From the NCBI GenBank assembly GCA_964059195.1, contig CAXKWD010000009.1, forward strand, positions 89,687,432-89,751,431: a stretch of DNA of 64,000 bases. The letters run 5' to 3'. Source of the DNA: Ectobius pallidus (taxonomy: Eukaryota > Arthropoda > Insecta > Blattodea > Ectobiidae). The notes beneath the pieces were generated by a model. It had not been told where the DNA came from and ran no database searches. It worked only from the letters and a program-made list of their open reading frames with translations. Positions 37,275 through 48,489 of the stretch are shown here, piece by piece (the first letter of the stretch is position 1; each line of letters begins with the position of its first letter). A program made the position numbers and the translations under genes.

Positions 37275-37761
37275 CAGTGCTTTAGTTGGAAAATATTTTT
37301 TGGGGGTACTCACCTTACTTCAAAATATTCCATATCGCCTCATACTGAATGTAATCCTTCGGTTGACATTTTCTGCATGCAGTTTCTTCTGCTGACCTAT
37401 TGCCTCCTTGTAGCCATGACCTGACGTATGGAGCAGGATCAAAAACGTCTAGTGGTGGTTCCACACATTTTATGAAAACAAGGTGGCTAGCCAACATGTA
37501 ATCTAAGGAGAAAGTAACTGTAGAAATGCGCACGAAGGTGAAGATTAGAACGCATATCTGTGGCGAATTTAATAGTGCTTGTCATTTTTAACAAATGCAC
37601 TCTGGTATTGAATTAGACATTTAATAAGTATTTTAGTACAATATTGTTCCTGTACTACCAGTACGACGTACCGGAGCACATATTTTTCCCGGTATGGTAG
37701 AAGGAAAATAATTTTTTACCGGTATGCAGTACCGGTGCGTACCGGCCCAACTAAAGCACTG
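37275..37761 (-). mobile_element. Internally deleted hAT element
   Basis: The ends CAGTGCTTTAGTTGG and (complement) CAGTGCTTTAGTTGGGCCGG are flanked by CCTATACA on both sides (37267-37274 and 37762-37769), an exact 8-bp target duplication. Part of a transposase remains on the minus strand. Confidence 0.95.
37315..37533 (-). pseudogene. hAT transposase fragment
   Basis: The 72-codon minus-strand ORF reads SLDYMLASHLVFIKCVEPPL then DVFDPAPYVRSWLQGGNRSA. FDP..YV..WL..G.RSA is the kind of motif seen at the end of one insect hAT transposase group. It sits inside an element with an 8-bp target duplication, which supports the call. The catalytic region is missing. Confidence 0.55.
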
Positions 37762-38468
37762 CCTATACAGGATGTCTACTGGTCATCATACCATAATAAA
37801 TTGTCCAATTATGAAAAATACAATATATTTCATTGTGCCACACACATTGTTGAGAGGGCATGAATTTAACTAAAGAGAGAATGGAAAAGTCATGAAAAAG
37901 TAATGAATTTGATCCATTGTGATTCAGAGGCATCCTGCTACAGCGGTACTGAGCATTTAGTTTTCATAGTCTCATTCCAAGTCGCATTATTCGTGAGGTC
38001 AGACTTAAAACTTAAGCTTGTGAATGAAATGAATATCTTATAACTATCCTTCAGAGTATTTACTGGGGGAAATGCTCCAAATAAAAGTTTTACGGTAATA
38101 TATTATATTATGGTACATAATATACCTATTTTATATTTCTTTTATTTATTGATTTTTCTTATTTAAAAGGGTTATATTATGCTGTAAAATTTTATGTGCA
38201 TAGAACAAAAAGGAAAGATTATATATATATGTATATATTACTTCTTGTCTTGACATTTAATGACTTTCCAAGGCAGCAAATTTTAGTATTTTATTTTTAT
38301 ATAAACATTTTAAGATTTGGAAACATTAAATAGTAAGAAGCAAAAACCTGGAAAAGTTTACTTCAGTAAGAAGTAGAATTTTCCGATTTTTAGGGTCAGT
38401 ATCTATACTATTGATTTGCTTGAACATTATATTATATTCTGGTGTAATCATTGAAACTTCGTTTTCAG

Positions 38469-38922
38469 GGACTACCAATTAGAGATATTGAACAGCATCT
38501 TCAGCCAGAAGTTCTCCGATTTCATGGTATTTATTGTAGTGCCAGAGAATTGCTGGACAATCTTGGTCATGTGATACAAATTGAAAGAGGATGGGTATAT
38601 CCAGCTGATTATTATTTTAATGGACTCACAGGAATGGAAAGTGGTAAAAGAGACATCCATAATAACAATTTCATGCCCTTATTCAGAAAAACTTCCAGTG
38701 ATGTTAACAACGTAATTACAAGAAACCAAGGTGCCAATAGTGTTTTTAATAAATATAACACAGATCAAGAAAGATGGGGAAATGGAACTACAGGTAAACA
38801 GAACTATGTGCCGGGGGGATATGAAAACAGTGGAGAAGTGGACTGGTTCGAAGTAACCGATAAAATTCATGAGGATAAAGAGAATGCTTGGAAAAATGCA
38901 TGGGGTGCCTACAAAAGTAGAG
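38469..38922 (+). CDS. Tdrd7: LOTUS-domain protein (TDRD7-like), third visible exon
   Basis: A 454-nt exon with acceptor CGTTTTCAG, donor AGAG|gtaagg, phase 0 in and phase 1 out. Residues 1-45 (GLPIRDIEQHLQPEVLRFHG, then YCSARELLDNLGHVIQIE) complete a LOTUS domain begun in the previous exon; ARELLDNLGHVIQIE is the conserved third helix and final strand. RGWVYPADYY follows. The rest is Asn-, Gly- and Ser-rich (NNNFMPLFRKTSSDVNNV, GNGTTGKQNYVPGGYENSG) with a basic and acidic end, a likely disordered linker. LOTUS domains bind Vasa-type helicases and G-quadruplex RNA in germ granules. Length and phase fit both neighbours. Confidence 0.85.
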
Positions 38923-39353
38923 GTAAGGTGTAGTTGGAGTTTAACTTTTCCACTATCTTCTAGAAGGTTCTGTCTTTCACAGCCACAATCTCAAAGTCAT
39001 ATTCCAGATATACAGGGTGTATCATAATTAATAGCGCAAACAGAAACGGTTGAAATGTATACGAGAACCTAAGCAAAAATGTTCCAGCAAACATGGGTCA
39101 GCGAACAAGCTGTTTGCGATTATGCTTATGAAATAAGTTAAAAAATCAAACAATAGGTTCAGTTATAAAATCGTTAATTCCATTTGAGTTGCAAATTTTC
39201 TTAATTGCAGTTATATTTATTAGTACACCTGCTTGTCAATGATCTTGATTAACACTCACATACAGTACACGAAAATATACAATCATATTACTTGGGCCTT
39301 TATTACTGTCACTGAATGTAACACACATAAAGTAGTGAGAATTTCATATAGTA

Positions 39354-39697
39354 CAGTAGAGTCCTGAAAACTCGGCACTCGATAACATGGCAGTTCGGAT
39401 AACTCAGCCACACCTTGGCAGAGTGCAGTGCGGAAAACAACAGGATATTACTCATTTCTTAAAAAAAAATGTTGCCAGTTTTTGCAAAATCGGCTAGTTA
39501 ATTTTTATTATAGACAGCTTTATGCCTTATGCCTTTATGCCTTATGTATTCTCAAGCAACCAATACATACAAGTACTGTATTTTCTGAGGATACACTCGT
39601 ACTTATTCTTTTTTAAAACCTTTCCCGATAACCCTGCATTTTCACACACTCGGCCACCCTTCGGTCTACATAAGGTTGAGTTTCAGGACTCTACATT
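39354..39697. mobile_element. Tigger-type MITE with a decayed right end
   Basis: The left end CAGTAGAGTCCTGAAAACTC is preceded by TA (39352-39353). The right end complement TGTAGAGTCCTGAAACTCAA matches, but its last bases are altered, so the exact end is uncertain. CTCGGCA-type motifs recur near both ends. Confidence 0.75.
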
Positions 39698-40286
39698 TAA
39701 GAATACAAACTTCATTAAATAATACCTGTAGGTCTATAAAACATTAATTCCTTCCAAAATGAAAAGATTTATTAGTAATAAATTGTGTGCCCTCCAATGA
39801 GGTTGACCACATGGATCCAAAATACAAACATACTATAACATTAGTGTGAATGCGAAGTTATTAAAAACCGTGGCACAACTGAATAAGTGGTGCATACGTG
39901 TTTTTAAACTTTATTTTTATTGTACTATAACATTGTTACAAAAATACAATTAACTCTACATTTCATGTTTTGACAATATTTCAGTTGTTAATGCAATTGG
40001 CTAGTTATTCTGTTTCAAGTAAGGTGGACATGTAATATCTGCAACAAGTCTTGCAATAAATAGATTTTCTAGTGAAAAGCAATGACGTCTTGTCACTAAA
40101 TTATAGGCTGAAAATGAGGACTCCATATCTGTTGAGTAAATATATATAAATATATATATTATTTTTCATACAGTGGATGCTGATGGAATGTTCTTGTGGA
40201 CATATTTGTGTAAGAAATTTTTAAAACCAAGGAACTATTTTCATGGGCAAGGCATTACTGCACTTTAGACATAACACTCAGTTTGA

Positions 40287-40509
40287 TGACATTTCCATTT
40301 CCGGGCTGTTTGGCCGTGGTCTGTCCATTGATATTGCTGACGTTTCGCCACGAACTTCGTCAGGCATCTTCAGAGCTGGTTACAGCCAGGTGGTCGGTCG
40401 GCTGCATCAAACTGTAACCAGCTCTGAAGATGCCGTACGTAGTTCATGGCGAAACGTCAGCAATATCAACAGACAGACCACGGCCATACAGCCCGGAAAT
40501 GGAAGTATC
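40287..40509. mobile_element. Fold-back repeat with ~98-bp arms
   Basis: The arm 40287-40385 (contains CCATTTCCGGGCTGTTTGGC and GCTGACGTTTCGCCA) is inverted at 40412-40509, leaving a 26-bp loop. The sequence, with a GCATCTTCAGAG segment opposite GCGAAACGTCAG, resembles fold-back and Penelope-like repeat ends seen in many arthropods. It is the whole element; there is no coding. Confidence 0.8.
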
Positions 40510-41321
40510 ATTGAACGCCGGCCATGAAAGCCTTAGTAGTTATAATATTCAATTTGGCTTGTTGTGTACAGTCCAAGCTAACAATTCAACACAGACTGAA
40601 AATAAATTGAATTTATAACAAAATGTACGAAAAAAAAACTTATTTCGAACTTTAAAAAGAAATGCAACAAAAAGGCAGTAAACTCTAACATCAAAATAGG
40701 CTGTTTTGGGTCCTATGAAATGCGTCTATGATTGGTGCTGCCTCTGATATATTAGTCAATTTTTTTAATAATCAGTTATTTATGATAGACCCTGTATATA
40801 CTGGTAAGCTTGTACAGTACTGAGCTCAGGAGAGGTGAGCGGGGTCTGAAGAAAAATGTATTTCACATACAAGGGGCAATGTTTTGCTCGGGGTGTCCAC
40901 ATTATGGAAAGTCAAGGAAATTGAAATCAGTCAAGGAAAGTCAGGGAATTTTGTAAAGTAAAGAAAAAGTCAGAGAAATTTTTTAAAAATATGGAATATT
41001 CAGATAAAATAACCAGCCCCAGTGAGCGAAATGAGAGGGGCATGCATTTTGCTCCAGTCTGCTGTAAACCAGGCTGTATAGCAATTTTCTTTTCAGTATA
41101 TGAGCTAATCATTTCTTATTTTTATTATTGGGATGGAGGAGGCTGGATTTTGTTTTTGTTTTAAACCTTGAACACATTGATTTTTGTGGTCAGGGAAATA
41201 TAAGTTTCTGGTCATGGAAAGTCAGGGAAATTGATTTTGAAATTTCTGTGGACACTCTGTATGTTTCTAGCATTGAGACATGCATTTCTGCTGCTTGCCT
41301 TCTGCCCAGCTCTATAATATA

Positions 41322-42108
41322 CGAGGGCTGCTCAATAAAGAATGATCATAATTTTTTTACGTTCATAGTTTATCACGCTAAACGTTTTCCTTATGATATG
41401 TGTTAGCTTGATGAGTCATGCACGCGTGGTGTAAGTTTCAACATCATGTCTCAAGATTCCTGTCTGTGAGACGCCTGCAAGTGCAGACATGTTCAATATC
41501 GCCTACGGCTTCAATGGAGGTGATGCGCGACGAGCAATATGCGGCTTTAAAATACTGCTTTAGACTAAAAAATCTTCAGATGAGGCCTATGAAATGTTAC
41601 AGGAGGCCTACAGCACAGCTAGAAGATGGTATAAAATTTTTAAAGAGGGAAGACAATCAATATCAAAAGAAGGTGGACCCGGCGCTCCAGTTACTGCTCT
41701 GTTCTGGAGTCAGCAGCCTTGGGACCCACCGCGCACAAACACTTGTCATGTGCAATTTTTCTGTCACCAACGTGTGAGTGGCACCCAGTGAAATTTTAAA
41801 GATTTCAGAAAGTGATCTTAAACTTATTCGTCGATCCTTTCTCACTATGACAGCAGACATGTTTAGTCTAAAGCAGAATTTTAAAGCTGCATATTGCTCG
41901 TCGCACGTCACCTCCATTGAAGCCGTAGGCGATATTGAACATGTCTGCACTTGCAGGCGTCTCACAGACAGGAATCTTGAGACATGATGTTGAAACTTAC
42001 ACCACGCATGCATGAAGCATCAAGCTAACACATATCATAAGGAAAACGTTTAGCATGATAAACTATGAACGTAAAAAATTATGATCATTTTTTATTGAAC
42101 AGCCCTCA
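41322..42108. mobile_element. Palindromic mariner derivative with two 5' ends
   Basis: The inverted arms 41322-~41567 and ~41868-42108 (ends CGAGGGCTGCTCAATAAAGA and complement TGAGGGCTGTTCAATAAAAA) are flanked by TA. Each arm carries the transposase start: DEQYAALKYCFRL on + and DEQYAALKFCFRL on minus. The middle holds a + segment (EAYEMLQEAY, RWYKIFKEGRQS) and a minus segment (RKDRRISLRSLSEIFKISLG, then VCARWVPRLLTPEQ), two different parts of one mariner transposase in opposite orientation. No functional gene remains. Confidence 0.85.
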
Positions 42109-42336
42109 TATATAGGCTTAATATTTAATTTAATATCTACTTTCTTCCAAACAGCATTTCTTTTTCTTTTTTTCAAATTTAGCATCCATTTTTGAGATTG
42201 TCTACAGAGTGCATGGCTTGTGCATTTTGATTATTTCACATTCTTTTTTTAAAAATTCATTCTTTGAGCCTACACAATATTTTACTTAGTTTCACTCAGA
42301 ACATTACTTATGACCTTCATTTCTCCCCATTCATTC

Positions 42337-42771
42337 AAATTAATTAAATGGAAGGAAAGGAAATAGACATTAAATCCATGTCTGGGATATTAATACAAGT
42401 AAGAATCAGCTTGAAAAATTTTATGTCATAACCGGGATTTAAACACGGATCTTCGGCTTAACGCGCCGATGCTCTACCATTGAGCTACCATGACAACATG
42501 CCAGTCTGACATCAAATTCCTCAACTGATTCAGAAGACAAGGCAAACCACGGGAGGTTTCTCTCCGTCGAGAACACACATCCAAATGGCGTCCTACCCTT
42601 GTAGGTACTTTGAAGCCTAGTTATTATTTATATACTATTAATTAAGTGGAAGGAAAGGAAATAGACATTAAATCCATGTCTGGGATATTAATACAAGTAA
42701 GAATCAGCTTGAAAAATTTTATGTCATAACCGGGATTTGAACACGGATCTTCGGCTTAACGCACCGATGCT
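42337..42771 (-). repeat. tRNA-derived SINE (family S2), two partial copies in direct repeat
   Basis: The block 42337-~42475 recurs at ~42635-42771 (offset 298) with few changes: both contain AAATCCATGTCTGGGATATT and CAAGTAAGAATCAGCTTGAA. Read on the minus strand the block starts with a tRNA-like head. The second copy ends inside the anticodon-arm region. Confidence 0.8.
42424..42495 (-). tRNA. tRNA-like sequence (anticodon GTT), SINE head or pseudo-tRNA
   Basis: The 72-nt minus-strand sequence has pairable ends (TGTCATG with TATGACA), an A box TAGCTCAATGG, an anticodon arm TCGGC-GCGTTAA-GCCGA and a B box GTTTAAATCCC. The loop has C where U33 is invariant, and the B box has GTTTAAA for GTTCGAA. 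The same unit heads a duplicated SINE. A functional tRNA-Asn gene is therefore unlikely. Confidence 0.6.
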
Positions 42772-44099
42772 GATTCTTACTTGCATTCATTCAAAGTCTG
42801 CAATTTCTTATCAAAGCAAAGGATTTTTTATTATTAGTTCATTATTTGTCTTTCATGTAACTTCAAGAGAAATATACATTTCTTTACAAATAGGTCAATG
42901 TTTTACGCAGATGTTTCAAACAATGAGTTGTTTCAAACAAATTGTTGCCAACCAAAAGAGCCTGAATTCCTCTATATTCAAAATTTCCATAAACTTTTTT
43001 GATTACCAGTACTATTCTAAGCACAAGTGAACTGAAAGTATTTTCCTTTTCAAATTTGTTTCAAAATAACATAAAATGTTGTACAATATTCAACCATTAT
43101 AAGACCTTAACAGGCTCATGCAAATAATAAAACTTGCTACCACTCGATTGTTAACTTTGTACATGCATGTTAAGTTCTCTATAACGATCTTATACTGTGA
43201 CTATAACTCTCTTTCTCTTGTCTTAGCTTATTCTCCCACAGCATTCTTCTGTATAGCCTTTGGGAATGATTATAAAAATCTGTACTAGTATCTATCTTGT
43301 AGTGCCATCTTCATTGCAGTAATGGCATTTATTTGCATGAAGCAACATTAGTGCATCATCACGTGGCAGGTTTCAGCAATATGTTACTCAGTTTACAATA
43401 AAGCTTTGATATGTCACTTTTTTAAAGAAGCACTGATCTAAAAAATCATGTTGTAAGAAAATGCAATTCGTTAATTCTATAATAATTATAAATACAGCGG
43501 TGAAAATTCGACATCGATAACACAAATGGTTCTTAAGTTATGTAAGTTTGAAAGTTTGGAGTCTTGCGGGGATGATGTCACTCTGCGATCTCGCCGGGTA
43601 GTCAGCCATGCTGGATTATAGGAGGAGTGCAAAGCACGAAAAAACTTTTCTTCAGCTCCTTTTTACTGGGTTTTTCCTGGGTTAGCTGGTGTGTTTGTTG
43701 TGAGGTGTGTCAATTATTTCTAAATAATTTTTTCACCATTCAACAGTCTTTTTATCATATTTTTTTATACATCCATTCTGCCGATGCTTTTGAAAATGCC
43801 ATTGTTGCACACGTTCCTTCTTTTCATGTTCATTATGATCAAGAACTGGATCATAGATCTTACGTGCATTCCCACAAAACTGAAGTGCAGCCGTTTGGGA
43901 ACAAATTTCAGTCTTTCATTATGAAAACATTCCAGACTGCCAAAATGTAGACAAGTATTGTATGACTCAGATCTTCCAGCAATTTTTTTATCACTATTAT
44001 TAGGATTATAATCTTCATCAGAAGCATTGTTGGAGTAATTACATCTTCTTCTGGTTCACAATACTTCTTTACGTCAGAAGTCCCGATTGAACAATTCCG
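42772..44099. other. Intronic stretch with no recognisable feature
   Basis: AT-rich intron 3 sequence. The + ORF at 43627-43950 (107 codons) has a hydrophobic N-terminal half and a His-rich stretch (HVPSFHVHYDQELDHRSYVH). I see no family motif and no evidence of expression. Confidence 0.4.
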
Positions 44100-44494
44100 A
44101 GGCTGCTCATTTCCACATCTTGAGCAGATGTTTCGCATTGTGATGGGCTAGAGCAAGGCTTATGGCTCTCCGATAGCTGCTTCAGTATGAAAGAATAATC
44201 TTTTTTCTTTTCTATTTTTTCTTTTCTTTTTTCTTTCTTTTCCCAGGGATTTGGTAGGAGCTAGAAACTTTGTTGGCACAGCATTTTCGTTCACTCTTGG
44301 ATGTTTTAAAAATTGACAATTGGGTGAGAAAAAGGAAAGGAAAAAATATATTCTTCCTTCTTCTTCTTCTGATACTGAAGAAAACTTCCATACTTCCATA
44401 CTGAAGAAAACTGTCTTACAGCTATTGGAGAGCCATAAGCCTTGCTTTAGCCCATCACAATGCGAAACATCTGTTTAAGGTGTGGAAATGACCA
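44100..44494. repeat. Inverted repeat of ~95-bp arms with divergent Cys-motif ORF starts
   Basis: The left arm ~44104-44191 and right arm ~44391-44491 share GATGGGCTAGAGCAAGGCTT and TCATTTCCACATCTT as inverted copies, with an indel and a few mismatches. Each arm reads outward as MRNIC-RCGN-QP (minus on the left, plus on the right), a possible CxxC knuckle. The ~200-bp loop is TTTTC-rich. It could be a fold-back of a gene fragment or transposon end. Confidence 0.6.
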
Positions 44495-44956
44495 GCCACA
44501 GAGTATGCACAAAACCCATTTCCTGTACAGTCTTGGGAATTGTCCTTGTTTGGGAAAGAAAAATAACTTATACTTTTATTTTTCCCGCTAATATTAGTAC
44601 AACCTTAACATTGCGAGAAGACATTGCTGCTGCAAACAAGCATAAGTCACTCAGTAATTACTGCTTGCGTCTATCACAGCAAAAATGAATGAACAATATT
44701 GAACTGCTGACTCTTCTCGTATCACAATGTGACATCATTGCAGCAAACAATTGCAGCTTTAAGTGCCAAATTTTGAGTTGCGGCCTTCAATGCTGATATC
44801 AGCTATGCATCCTCTACACCATATGAAAAAATGTTTATTCTGTTCAGTGCTTCTTTAAGGGATGAAACAAAAAGCATCTCTTGAGTAGGTAAGTATCGTA
44901 TAGAGGAATTGCATTTGGTGGCATGTTTGTTTCATAACGCAACTAAATATCATCAT

Positions 44957-45085
44957 CATTCTGGCAGAAGTCACTGACTCTAAAAATGGCCATTTTGGTT
45001 TATATGTACTACTCCATTAATTAAAGGATGCTTTTTAGGCACACTCAAAACTATAATTTTGGAATTAATGACTTCTGCCAGAATG
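44957..45085. repeat. Short element with perfect 17-bp inverted repeats
   Basis: CATTCTGGCAGAAGTCA at 44957-44973 and its exact complement at 45069-45085 enclose ~95 bp. It may be a small MITE; clear target duplications were not seen. Confidence 0.6.
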
Positions 45086-46009
45086 ACTATGACATAGAAA
45101 AAAATATTGTTGCATAAGAACCAATACAGTACAAAGTAAATCTTAAATTTTACAAGAGAAGATAAACATATAAAGCATGCACACTAAAACCTGTATAAAT
45201 GTATTTATGGTCATAAGATGACTAATTTCTGCTCAGGTGAAAATGATCAGTATTGGCCGAAATATTCTTGGTCATGATACTTACAAGGTATTGAAATATT
45301 ATCATCACTTACATTTAGTTACTTACGTGGAATTGCATTTCCAAACCATCAGTAGTTGTTCTACAATGTAGACCTATATATGAGGCGTGTCCAGAAAGTA
45401 AGTTCCGATCACCGATAAAGAAAACAAAAACATCAATAAGCAAAAAATATTTATTGTAACATTTACAGAGATTCACTGGCTACTTCGCTACATGCAATTT
45501 AAGTGTCTAATGTATATAAAAAATGCCTTTCACAAATTCAGTCAACTTCAACTCTCAGACCCCTAGATCTTTGACTTTTGATAATGCTGACATCATTTTC
45601 TGGAAATAACATTGCATTTAGCAAGCAAATGAAAGTTAAATGCTTCTTCAAACTTGCATCTGCTGAGAAACATACCCTCACAGAGATACACTAATCTCCA
45701 TGATGCTACAAAATAACACATCAAACTTTGATTAAAAGAGTGAATAACTTTATTGTTCTGCATGCACAATAAATGAGGTGTTCCAAGAAGTAAGGGAAGC
45801 GTTGGGAGTAAAGGCGATGTGATCATTGAGTCAACTTGTTGAACTCTTCCTAAATACCAGGGTAGTAAGAGTGATATCAACATTGAGCTATCCCTCAATA
45901 CCCAGGGCATTAAGGGCGATCTCAACATTAGATCAACTTGACGAGTTCCTCTTTAATATCTGTAATCTCAATCTTCAATTTTGAAATATCAGTTGTGTTA
46001 TTTGAATGT
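45086..46009. other. Intronic stretch with a possible mariner end fragment
   Basis: Mostly plain AT-rich sequence. At 45383-45410 GAGGCGTGTCCAGAAAGTAA resembles a mariner 5' TIR, but no partner end was found. A weaker relative (GAGGTGTTCCAAGAAGTAAG) occurs at 45776. Confidence 0.35.
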
Positions 46010-46011
46010 TA

Positions 46012-46665
46012 CGGGGTAGTCCAGAAGGTAAAGAATGATTGTGCATCATGCTCGGTGCCAGTCCCCCACCACCACGATCACATTTGCACTAGTTAGCTCC
46101 TTACCCCACCTCAGTGTGAGTTGAATTTCATTGCTGTGAGGTCACGCCTGTCTGTTCTACAATGTATCCAAATGGTGGGGCCATATATGAAGTGCATAGT
46201 GTTATTCGTTTTTTGAATGCACATAATGTTCAGCCAATCAAAATTTATAGGTAAATAACACAAGTGTATGGTGATAATGCAATGAACAAGTCTTCAGTGA
46301 GGAAATTGTGCATAATGTTTAATCAAGGAAGAGCCAGTGTGCACGACGAAGACTGGAATGGGAGACCATCACTCGTTACAGATGAGTTAAAAGCAAATAT
46401 TGATGCATTTCACTTTGGATATCTTCATGAATTTCCGAAACTAGAGGACTTGTTGGGTGGAAAAGAATTCCTAACCGATGAAGACCTCAAAGTGGCAGTG
46501 GCATCCTTGCTCAGGTCTTTGGTACCATGTTGCAATAAATGCCTTGGCAGCAATGGCGATCATGTTGAGAAATGGAGTAAGGTTCAGTATCTTTCTAAAT
46601 AAAGTTTTGTGTCGATATGTTTCGTTACTATACCAAATCGTTCTTTACTTTCTGGACAACCGTTG
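46012..46665 (+). mobile_element. Internally deleted mariner element
   Basis: The ends contain GTCCAGAAGGTAAAGAATGA and (complement) GTCCAGAAAGTAAAGAACGA, and TA lies outside both (46010-46011 and 46666-46667). The interior joins the N-terminus of a mariner transposase directly to its C-terminus. Confidence 0.85.
46180..46602 (+). pseudogene. Mariner transposase, N- and C-termini fused by deletion
   Basis: The reading starts EVHSVIRFLNAHNVQPIKIY, hits a stop, then continues MNKSSVRKLCIMFNQGRASV and HDEDWNGRPSLVTDELKANI, the mariner DNA-binding domain (GR..VHDE..GRPS). Right after residue ANID the sequence jumps to HFGYLHEFPKLEDLLGGKEF, the C-terminal domain. The entire D,D34D catalytic region is absent. 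Confidence 0.8.
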
Positions 46666-47452
46666 TATATAATTTAATACTACAGATATAATAATATGTT
46701 ATTTATGCCTTATTTTATTTCCCTTTGATACTATGAGCTTTTCTTAAATCAGACGGATCCCTGCCACCTTTAGTACAAATTATCGAAAGTTGACTTCATG
46801 TACCGTAATTTGTACCAATGTTACGGGGATGTTCACAGAGTGTATGAGACTGAAATTCATACATGGCAACAAGGGAAGGCAACAATTGGCATTCAGGATA
46901 AAAAATTCAAGAATGAATCCAAAAGCTCTCTGCAAAAATATGCAGTAAAAGGACAAGGGATTGATTATTAGTGTGTTTTAAATATATAAACTTATTTTAC
47001 TATTTCTATGTGTAATTTTAAAGAATTTTATTTCAGAATAATTCCATTTAAAAAATGTAATAAAAGATGCTTCACCATAGTTTTCTGCTTTTATCTTTTC
47101 CATTCATTTTTTGTATTTATTTTTTTATTTTTTTTTAAACTATGAACCTTGAAAACTGAAAATGAGAGAGGCGATAAAAATAACATTCACTGCTCCCTTA
47201 TTCAACCAATAAAAGGAAAATCTATATAACAGATATAAGAATCAAACCATATAATAAATAGAAGTATATTCGATCCTTAAATAAATAAAACACATCATGT
47301 GGACATACCTTAATAGAGGCTGAAGAACTTCCTGTGTGAATTATTTGCATGTGTAGTGTATATAGATTCTAAATAGTGTATGCATTTCTAGGAGTATTGA
47401 GTAGCATATGTGAGCATTTCTGCTGATTAAGAAGTTATTTTTTCTGTTTTAG

Positions 47453-47688
47453 ATAATAGTGTTAATTGTAATGAATTGCCTGTGCAAGAAACGAGTAAAC
47501 AGTGCCCACCTCCAATGAATCTCTCTTCAAGACTCAAATTAGTTAGAACTGCTTCACATGATTCAGCTAAAAGTTCTGCATCTGGTTCTGGAAGTTCGAT
47601 CAGCAATACAATGAAAGAAAACTTCCAAACAATCCTCAGTCAGAATCCAGGAGGAATTTGGTGTTCACAACTTAATTCATTGTATAAA
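47453..47688 (+). CDS. Tdrd7: LOTUS-domain protein (TDRD7-like), fourth visible exon: Ser-rich linker and start of LOTUS
   Basis: A 236-nt exon with acceptor TTCTGTTTTAG and donor TATAAA|gtaagt, entering at phase 1 (the split codon with the previous exon makes Asp) and leaving at phase 0. Residues 1-50 are a Ser- and Pro-rich linker with SAKSSASGSGSS. MKENFQTILSQNPGGIWCSQ and LNSLYK follow, which are helices 1 and 2 of a LOTUS domain with the hallmark Gly-Ile/Leu turn (NPGGIW). The domain continues in the next exon. The spacing to the following LOTUS is short, as between the second and third LOTUS domains of TDRD7. Confidence 0.88.
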
Positions 47689-47893
47689 GTAAGTATAATA
47701 TTTAGGAGCCTAATTTTTTCCTGAAATAAAATAAAATAAAATAATTATTTTCAGTTCAGTTATTTTATATACTACTGTATTTGATGTTGTATACTACTGT
47801 ATTTGATGTTGTAGGAGTTTTTTTTGTTTGTTTTTTTAGTTCTGGCAACTATTTTATTTCTCCATACATAGCACATATACATGGTTCTAAGTT

Positions 47894-48220
47894 TTATAGG
47901 CCTTTGATGTAATCACCACCATTACATACAACATGTTCCTCATGATGCATAAGTCTCAGGATCCCATTGGCACTGCCTAATCTGTAGATGGTGTGAAGAG
48001 AGTGGTCAGTTGCCTGTACAACATCTTCAACCGTACAAAAGCGAATCCCCCAAAGTAGCTCCTTCTTCTGCTGGATTAGTTCAAAGTCGCAGGGACTTAA
48101 ATCTTGAGAGTATGGAGGATGAAAGAGCACTTCCCAACCCCAGCAATTGAACAGTTCAGACACAACTCCTGCTGTATGCGCCTTAGTGTTGTCATGCAGA
48201 TTGATGGGTGGATTATCCAT
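47894..48220 (-). pseudogene. Mariner transposase C-terminal half
   Basis: 108 codons on the minus strand read LHDNTKAHTAGVVSELFNCW, then HPPYSQDLSPCDFELIQQKK and the end GILRLMHHEEHVVCNGGDYI. The two visible catalytic Asp residues (HDN and PCDF) are 35 positions apart, the D,D34D spacing of mariner. The first Asp and the N-terminus are gone. Confidence 0.9.
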
Positions 48221-48489
48221 GAAGTGTCACTGTTTTCTTTTTTTTAGGGGTGCTTGCAGATTGTTTTGCAAAAACAAACAATAGTACTCTGCAATAACGT
48301 TCTGGCTTGGGGGATCGGTATGTTTTAAGATCACATCATCCCAATCATGTTTTACAGGCATCCGACCGCTCCCTGCACCATCAGCAGATTAGGCAGCGCC
48401 AACAGGATCCAAAGACTTCCGCATCGCTGGGTACATTGTACTCAATGGTGGTGATTACATCGAAGGCCTATAAAAGTTAGAACCATGTA

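Noticed and set aside
38451..38933. 160-codon ORF as a complete protein
   Set aside because: No ATG start with context. It is an internal exon with clear acceptor and donor and phase-matched neighbours.
42424..42495. Functional tRNA-Asn gene
   Set aside because: U33 is replaced, the B box is degenerate, and the sequence heads a duplicated SINE.
45383..45410. Complete mariner element starting at a TIR-like sequence
   Set aside because: No inverted partner or transposase relic was found downstream.
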